NCBI GenBank assembly: GCA_037952775.1
Contig: JBANAY010000001.1
Span: 5,270,001 to 5,334,000, forward strand
Length of the DNA stretch: 64,000 nucleotides
Direction of reading: 5' to 3'
DNA from: Clonostachys chloroleuca
Lineage: Eukaryota > Ascomycota > Sordariomycetes > Hypocreales > Bionectriaceae
A model generated the notes under the pieces. The model saw only the letters and a program-made list of their open reading frames with translations, had not been told where the DNA came from and did no database searches. The translations under genes and the position numbers were made by a program. Positions 57,685 to 64,000 of this stretch are shown here, one piece after another (the stretch's first letter is position 1; every line of letters starts with the position of its first letter).

Positions 57685-60600
57685 TTAAAAGAGAATTCCC
57701 TTCTTCTTACCACCATCCTTTTTGTCCTTTCCGAGAAGCGCGTCATACGCACTTCCGAGTCCGAGACTGCCCAAAATCTTGTTCAGCCCAAGGCCGCCCA
57801 AGATGTTATCAACCAGGGGAGCAAGGCCAAGACCGCTCAGCTACAAGAGATGTTAGAATGGTTATATAAATTATAAGTTGATACAATGATGGACTTACCA
57901 GTCTGCCAACGAGGCCTAGAACACCGTTGAGAAGCAAGCCAACAGCGGCGAGAATCTGTCCCAAAGGTTCCATCAAAAGTCCCCAAAGAGGGTTGAGCTC
58001 CTTCTTGGCATGAGGCATACCCTCAATCTTGCGCTTGGCGTTGTCGATTGTCTGGGTGACGGTGCCGGTGAGCTGGTGACATGCGTTAGTATGGCTCTCA
58101 GTTCGGATGCGTGTTCGATACATCTCAACATACCTCTTTCAGCTGTTCTGCCAGATGATGCTCCTCTGGGGTAGCTTCCCTAGTTCCCGATCTCTGCTTG
58201 GCCTGACGCTGAATGCGGCCGTCAGGATCAAGACCACGAATCATGCCGTTGGTCTCACTCAGGATCTTGCCGCCCTCTTCAATCAGAGGCTTGACCTCCC
58301 GGACCAAAGCCTCTTCGTCAAGGTCCTCCTTGGGAGTACGCTCTGCGCTGTCGATCTTGTCTGTGATCAACTTGCACAATGGTCGGATCTTGTCTAGGGA
58401 CTGCTCAATGCATCCGCCGAGCTGTCCAGCAAGCTTCCTGTCCTTTTCATCCTCGGCCTTTTGCTTAGCTTCCTCCTCTCGAGCCTTTCTCTCCTCTTCA
58501 GTCTCGACATGCTCCGGCTCAGGAGGAATGTTCTCAAGGAGAGATACATGGCCAATGGTGTGGCCCTTGGAGTTGACAACATCGCCATCGTCGTCAACCT
58601 CCTTGCCTGAGCAGATCTGAAGATCGCCGCTGACAAGTTTGCCAATGATGTTGCCATCGTCGTCGACAACGTTACCTTCACGGTTCACTCGTCGACCAGC
58701 GAGAGGATCCCTCTTCTTCTCAACCTCGGGCTCCTCCCATCGTTCAGCCTTTCCAAGGACGTTGCCATTTCTGTCCATGACATCGCCGTCCTCATCAACT
58801 GATCGTCCAGCGAGAGCCTTGGGGTCTCCTGAGATGAGTCTGCCTACAACATCGCCAGATGCGGTCACGACCTTGCCGTCTTTGCTGACAGTAAGACCCG
58901 AGAGCTCTGCAAAGGGACCATCCTTGGACCCTTCGCGCTCACCCTCAGAAACAATCTCAGCCTTGCCGATAATGTCGCCAGACTCGCTGCGCACATTACC
59001 TTCCTTGTCGCACATGCGGCCAACAAGATTGGCAACATTTCCTTCGATGACACGGCCATAGATGACGCCAGACGAGTCAACGACGTTGCCTCTCTTGTTG
59101 ACACGCTTTCCAGCGAGACAAGAGCGGTCAACTACCTTCTCAGCTTCAGGCTCTGGCTCATCCCAGGACTCAGCCTTGCCAATAACATTGCCGTTTCGGT
59201 CAAGGATGTCTCCATCCTCGTCGACCTTGCTACCTTTGAGGCGCTTGGGATCGCCTTGAACGACGACACCTACTTGGACACCGTCAGAGGTCACACGACC
59301 GTCTGCCTCGACGATAGCATTGGGGAAGTTCTCAAATGGTGCAAAGTCCTTCTGCTCATCACGGTCGCCTGTACTGAGGGGCTCGCCCTTGCCGATGATT
59401 TTGCCGCTGCTATCCCAAATGTCGCCGTTCTCATCGCATGTCCTGCCCTGGAGCTGCTTGATGTTGCCCTCGACAACCTTGCCGACGACTTCACCTTTGG
59501 AATCAACCAGATTGCCAACCTTGTTGACTTTGGCGTTCTTCAGAGAGCTGGTGTCTTTCTTTTCTGGCTCTTCCTCTACTGGAACGTCTTTTTCCTTTGG
59601 CTCGGCCTTACCGACAACGTTTCCATTTCGGTCAAGGATATCACCGTCCTCGTCGACCTTGCTGCCTTTAAGACGCTTGGGGTCGCCTTCGACGACGATA
59701 CCGACCTGCTCACCCTTGGAGGTGACACGGCCGTCAGATTCAACGACGGCGTCAGGGAAGTTTTCAAATGGAGCAAAGTCCTTGTGGTCATCGCGCTCAG
59801 CCTGAGAGATGGGCTCACCCTTTCCGACGATCTTGCCGGAGTCGTTCCAGATGTTGCCCTCTTCATCTGCCCTCTTTCCAAGGAGTTGCTTGACATTGCC
59901 TTCGATAACACGGCCGACCATCTCGCCCTCGTCATTGACGAGATTGCCAACCTTGTTCACCTTGGCGCCCTTGAGGATGGTGTAGTCAAGTTTCTCTGCC
60001 TCCTCTGCCTCCTCTCCCTCTTGCTTCTCGCCTGCTTGGGATTCTTCTCCCTGAGCTTGCTCCTCACCGATGGTTTCGGGGACATCCGCGACAGATAGCT
60101 GGCTCTTGTCGGCGCTTGCATCAGTCTTACCGCCCAGTGTCTTCTGATCATCCTCTTGCTCGCGATCTTCAAGAGCTACGGGACCGTCCTGCGATCCTTC
60201 AGTTCGAGACTCGCCGGCTTCAGTGCGAAGCTCGTCTGGGACTTGCGAGGGAGCGTCCCCAGCCTCTGAAGGAAGGTTTGGGACTTCGGATTCGGCATCG
60301 CGCTGGCTCTTGTCACCTAATTGGGAGCCCTCAGGCACCTCTGAAGGAGCATCAGCGCCTTGCGATAGAGCAGTTTGGGAGACTCCAGACTTGGCACTCT
60401 TGAGAGATTCGCCAGCCTCGGTACGCGTGTCATCCTTAGGTGCTTCTGAAGGTGCACCAGCGCCCTGAGAGGGAGCAGCCTTAGAAGCTCCGGACTTTGC
60501 GCTCTTGAGAGACTCACCAGCCTCGGTGCGCGCGTCCTCTTCGGGGGCTTCTGAAGGAGTGTCGCCAACCTGTGAGGCAGGGACGTCGGGGATTTCAGAC

Positions 60601-61603
60601 TGGCCGCCCTTTTCACCAGCTTCGGTGCGGGACTCATCTGCGGGTGCTTCGGAGGGAGCGCCTTCGCCCTGAGATGGAGGAATCTTTGAGGCTCCAGACT
60701 TGACGCTCTTGAGAGACTCTCCAGCCTCGGTACGAACATCTTCGGGGGCTTCGGAAGGAGCTCTGGCACCCTGTGAAGCAGGGACGTCAGGGATTTCAGA
60801 CTGGCCGCCCTTTAGAGATTCACCGGCTTCAGTACGGGACTCATCTTCAGGAGCCTCCGAGGGTGCGAGGGCACTCTCTGGGGGAGGGTATTTGAGATTG
60901 GGGTCGTCAGCTTCGGTGAAGGAGTCATCTTCAGGTTTAGGTGGGACATCGTCAAGATCAGCCTTGGATCTTGAGACTAGATTTGGCTGGCCGGCTTCCG
61001 ATAGAGCGGGTTGTGATGTAGCGGCCTCTGACTTGTTTGCTTGCGTTTCAGCCTCGGCCTTTTCGGCCTCTGGAGCATCGGGGGCTGCCTCCTGTCCGGC
61101 GTCGCTCAAGTTCTTCTTGCTACGGCTGAATGATCCAAGGCCTTGCTTGACGAGGCTGGAAGCCGAACTGAAGAAGCCGCCCGTGGACTTTGCGTCCTCT
61201 TCCTGGACCTTGGGGCTTTCTGTGGCCTCTTGCTTTCCAGTAGTGTATTCCTTCTCCTTCTCATCTTCAAGAGATGCGCGTCCGACGGTTTCGCCAGCGT
61301 CGTCGACGACATCTCCGGCAGCTGTGACTGTGTTGCCGACCAATGATCGGGCGTCCTCGGACTCGGCAAGCTTGCCAATCGTCCTTCCCTCATGATCGAT
61401 TATTAGTCCGGAGTCGCTCACAAGGCCCGTAGCGGATCGAGGGATGGCTTCGGCTGAGCAATGTTAGTTTCTAAAGCTAAGACTGTATAGCGTGGCCACG
61501 TACTTGGGTCGGACCTCTCTTGGGCCGGGGTGTCTCTAGGTGTTTCTCTTGGTGTGTCTTTTTTCCATCCCCCAGGGATGGACATTGGATTATGGCTCGA
61601 CAT
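57685..61603 (-). CDS. Large LEA-like protein with DUF3659 repeats
   Basis: Four exons: 61603-61504, 61453-58134, 58072-57899 and 57840-57685 give 1249 residues with all phases open and canonical GT..AG ends. After a short leader, one DUF3659 unit (GLIIDHEGRTIGKLAES) appears. A Ser/Glu-rich part follows, then seven copies of a 24-35-residue APSEAPEDESRTEAGES-type repeat (about 230-457). The centre holds three full and one partial super-repeat of about 143 residues, each built from x-G-x-V-x-x-x-G-x-x-V-G units (VNKVGNLVNDEGEMVGRVIE, KGSKVDEDGDILDRNGNVVG). Helical, charged sequence follows, then a Gly/Leu-rich hydrophobic C-terminus (LGQILAAVGLLLNGVLGLVG, NKILGSLGLGSAYDALLG). Such proteins are annotated as LEA-domain proteins in fungi. 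The function is not established; a structural or stress-protective role, or septal-pore association, would be inference. A second DUF3659 gene lies directly upstream on the same strand. Confidence 0.88.
58640..59985 (-). repeat. DUF3659 super-repeat array inside the LEA-like gene
   Basis: The motif (K/R)VNK-G-N-V-V/L-D starts near 59970, 59541, 59113 and 58697, so units are about 143, 143 and 139 residues apart. Units one and two are nearly identical over long stretches (FAPFENFP, GSKVDEDGDILDRNGNV); unit three and the partial fourth have diverged. This points to two rounds of internal duplication, the last fairly recent. Confidence 0.8.
60183..60866 (-). repeat. Seven-copy Ser/Glu/Pro protein repeat in the LEA-like gene
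   Basis: Copies of 35, 34, 33, 35, 35, 32 and 24 residues begin APSEAP or a close variant and share RTEAGES. Two subtypes are seen: one ends in SEIPDVPASQ (copies 1, 3, and 6 in part), the other in KSxKSGxS followed by a short SQG end (2, 4, 5). Confidence 0.8.
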
Positions 61604-62438
61604 GGTATTTGGTATTTTTCAAGGTATTGTGTTCTACTTGGGTATAATAGAACTGGGTGGTGTATAGGATCTTCGTGATTCAAGGTATGAGCTACGGACA
61701 CTGTTATATACATGCTCTTATTCTCGAATCAAGCGTCAACCACAACCTGAAAACTCACACGGCGAGTGTCTCAGCGCTTTCAGACGTCACAGCATAACCA
61801 CATTACACGTCCAACAAGCATGTGCTTCACAAATTTCAGCTCTTTAAGCTTTCCTTAGACGTCATCTTGGTGAGTTTCTGGGAAAAACCATCAAGGAGAA
61901 ACAGCCTTCGCCCTCGAATGACGCCGTCTTTGACGCCACCGCTCACTCCCGTAACAAACTAATGCACGACATCACTCTAGGTGGGCTCTAGATAGGCTCA
62001 AACAAGGACCTCAGAGTAAGGGTCTCCCGACTGATGATATCAGGAAGCTCTCCAGGGTTCTCCGCTGCAGGCATACCCTTGGCTCGCGGAGTGCCGATCC
62101 CAGAATCCGGTGGGCAGGATCGAGATTCGCCACGCTACCTTGACATCAACACGGCTGGGAGGCCTACTTCAAAACAGGTTTTCCATGCAAAGGATTATGC
62201 AGCCATCGTCCACAGACCACCCCACTGCCCCGTTAGACTTGCGAGGCGCTATTACGAATTGTGGGATCTGCTTTTGGCCTCGTTACATCCGCTCCAATGT
62301 CGTGCATGCGAACGCAACTCGCGTGGACTTTAATTATACTTGTATTTTAGGAACTCTTCTGAGCTTTTCTATGTATTCCCTGCCCGAACCCGTTTGAACG
62401 CCTAAACCCTCAACGCTGATGCTATTCTGTAGATTGGT
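61604..62438. other. Intergenic between the two DUF3659 genes
   Basis: Promoter of the large LEA-like gene and 3' flank of the smaller DUF3659 gene. No gene supported. Confidence 0.45.
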
Positions 62439-63326
62439 TCACTGATGGCTGCTATCGCCATTTTCCCTCGGGCGATCCTCATATTTCACCCTCTCTTCCT
62501 CCGTCTTCTCCTTATCATGCTCTGCACAGTCGTGCTCCCTGTTAAATATGGTGGGTATCTTCATAATGATCTGGATGCCGTCAAACGTCGACTTCACATC
62601 TAGATATATCTCCGACGGGTTGGGCGCAGACGCCGGCTTGGGCGGCGGCGGGGGAGCCTCAGCCCTCTGCTTGGCCGGCCAGGAGCTCTTGGCGTCCTTG
62701 TTGGGCGGCTCGTTGAGCTTCCCGATGACCGCCCCGTCCTGGTTGTAGATGTTGCCCTCCCCGTCCACCTGTAGCCCGTTGCCGAGCTCCTGGCGCTCCG
62801 GCTGGATGTAGTTGTCCGAGACGTAGCCCACGACGTCGCCGTCCGTGTCCAGAATTTCCCCGTTCTGAGACACGGGACGGCCGACCATGGATGGGAGATC
62901 GCCCTCGACGCGGCCGAGGACTGTGCCGTCCCAGTCTAGGACGTTGCCGAACTCGTCGACGTATCTGCCCTCGAGGCCCTGTGCGAGAGTCTCATGCCGC
63001 GGCTTGGGCGGCGGCGGGTCTTCGCTTCCCGGCGGGTCATATCGTAGGGACCCCGTGGGGACGATTCTCGGTATGGGTGTGATCTTGGGTGGTGGCTTGT
63101 TGTTGCTGGGTGTTGATGAAGAGGCTGGTTGTTGTGAGGGTGGAGGCGGGGAGGAAGGTCTAGATGTTTGTTTTTGGCGGTCTGCGTCGGCAGCCTTGCG
63201 GTATGGCACCTCGAAGATGTGCGTCGAGTGCGTCTGGCGATCGGGAGCGGGCGTCGAGGGCCCTGGCTCGCCTGCTGAGCCTCCCCGCGACGGAGAGGGC
63301 TGGGCTGAAGAGCGGTTGGACGTCAT
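62439..63326 (-). CDS. Small DUF3659-repeat protein, neighbour and relative of the LEA-like gene
   Basis: 295 residues from the ATG at 63326. The N-terminal 100 residues are Pro/Ser-rich and probably disordered. From about 120 it shows the same x-G-x-V-x-x-x-G-x-x-V-G units as the large neighbour (YVDEFGNVLDWDGTVLGRVE, QNGEILDTDGDVVGYVS, DGEGNIYNQDGAVIGKL). The end, PSEIYLDVKSTFDGIQIIMK and IPTIFNREHD, is not repeat-like. A longer model is possible: an upstream exon from an ATG at 63582 (MTAYTKPPPLDPYDNPDVLP) could splice from a GT in CATG|GTCTGA to GGGAAG|CTGAC in the right phase, but those splice sites are weak. Function unknown. Its position beside the large gene on the same strand suggests duplication and split of one ancestral gene. 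Confidence 0.75.
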   Translation of the reverse strand: MTSNRSSAQPSPSRGGSAGEPGPSTPAPDRQTHSTHIFEVPYRKAADADRQKQTSRPSSPPPPSQQPASSSTPSNNKPPPKITPIPRIVPTGSLRYDPPGSEDPPPPKPRHETLAQGLEGRYVDEFGNVLDWDGTVLGRVEGDLPSMVGRPVSQNGEILDTDGDVVGYVSDNYIQPERQELGNGLQVDGEGNIYNQDGAVIGKLNEPPNKDAKSSWPAKQRAEAPPPPPKPASAPNPSEIYLDVKSTFDGIQIIMKIPTIFNREHDCAEHDKEKTEEERVKYEDRPRENGDSSHQ

Positions 63327-64000
63327 GTCAGCTTCCCAATAGGCAGTGGGGGGCGGGGCGTGGTTATTGTTATCGGGAGAGTAATTGTTTTGATTGTTGG
63401 ATTTGTCGGGAGAAGAGGGGGGAGCGAGGGCGAAGGAGAATCAGACCATGGTCTTGGGGTTGGAGGTTTGGATTGAAAGCGCAAAGATCGACCGGGTCTG
63501 GGCGGGGGGTGAGAGCAGGGCCAGGAAGGACATCCGGATTGTCGTATGGATCAAGAGGAGGGGGTTTAGTGTATGCCGTCATCCTGCTTGAGCGAGATTG
63601 AGGACTGACGCTACCTTGAACAGGGGGTAGAGGCTCGGTTGTGATCGTGATCGGAGTTTTGGACTGGCGATCGAAGAAGCCACAGCCCACTAAGACGGCT
63701 TCAGAAGACTGCAAACCAAGGCACAGATGCAGGACAGGGGTCATGGGTCGTTTAGCTTCCCTGTTTGATACAACGGGCGCCGTTGGCGTTTAACGGCTTG
63801 TAATCTAGCATCTCCACAGCGGCAGCTCAACCCGCTGTGGGGAAGTTTGAGCTGGAGCTTGAGTAGTAGAGCCTAAGAAGGTGCGTGTAGTTGGTTTCTG
63901 GTTGAGAGTTGGCGATGTCACAGGCTGGGCGTTGTGGTGATCTGCCAAGGCGACTCGAGCTGGACTCGATGTTGCTACGGGAACACGACGTTGCGGATCC
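63327..64000. other. Upstream flank and window end
   Basis: Promoter or possible first exon of the small DUF3659 gene. The frame from 63744 to 63370 on the minus strand is Pro-rich and partly protein-like. No other gene seen before the window ends. Confidence 0.4.

Overview
The window is nuclear DNA from a filamentous ascomycete (Pezizomycotina, probably Sordariomycetes). Evidence: short GT..AG introns (about 50-160 nt), typical fungal families (Zn2Cys6 regulator, WSC-domain protein, PalA/Rim20, CVNH lectin-like protein, fungal rhodopsin-like membrane protein, DUF3659/LEA protein) and no operons. The species call is inference only.

Layout. 0-20 kb is the accessory-looking part: a broken small secreted cysteine-rich protein gene (1.0-1.4 kb), a Zn2Cys6 transcription factor (2-4.3 kb, minus), a membrane acyltransferase with a very large N-glycosylated insertion (6.7-9.2 kb, plus), a decayed rhodopsin-like gene (11.0-12.2 kb), a small single-pass membrane protein with a PPPY motif (13.0-13.4 kb), a 2.5 kb stretch with coding-like remnants on both strands, an MCT-type MFS transporter (15.9-17.4 kb) and a nucleotide-sugar-epimerase-like SDR (17.9-18.9 kb). 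From 19.7 kb on, genes are mostly conserved housekeeping or cell-surface genes: WSC protein, PalA/Rim20 (ambient pH signalling), GT31-like glycosyltransferase, an acyl-protein-thioesterase-like hydrolase, a SYLF-domain protein, an FSH1-type serine hydrolase, a GH47 alpha-mannosidase, a secreted CVNH protein, an alkyltransferase-like DNA repair protein (Trp in place of the active Cys), a long kinesin, EME1, a histidine phosphatase, and two neighbouring DUF3659-repeat (LEA-like) genes.

The genes do not form an obvious pathway. There is no polyketide, peptide or terpene synthase, so I do not call a metabolite cluster. Loose themes are cell surface and glycan handling (WSC, GT31, GH47, CVNH, epimerase) and DNA repair (ATL, EME1).

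The clearest cross-cutting observation is that four otherwise intact, family-consistent genes (acyltransferase, SYLF protein, kinesin, CVNH protein) each carry exactly one single-base slip, three or four of them in or beside a short homopolymer. This pattern suggests residual assembly indels rather than four independent gene deaths. The effector-like gene and the rhodopsin-like gene, by contrast, also carry stop codons or deletions and look truly decayed. Structures worth a second look are a 28/30-identical inverted repeat upstream of palA, tandem GATA and CCAAT boxes upstream of two divergent genes, and the two-level repeat organisation of the LEA-like protein.
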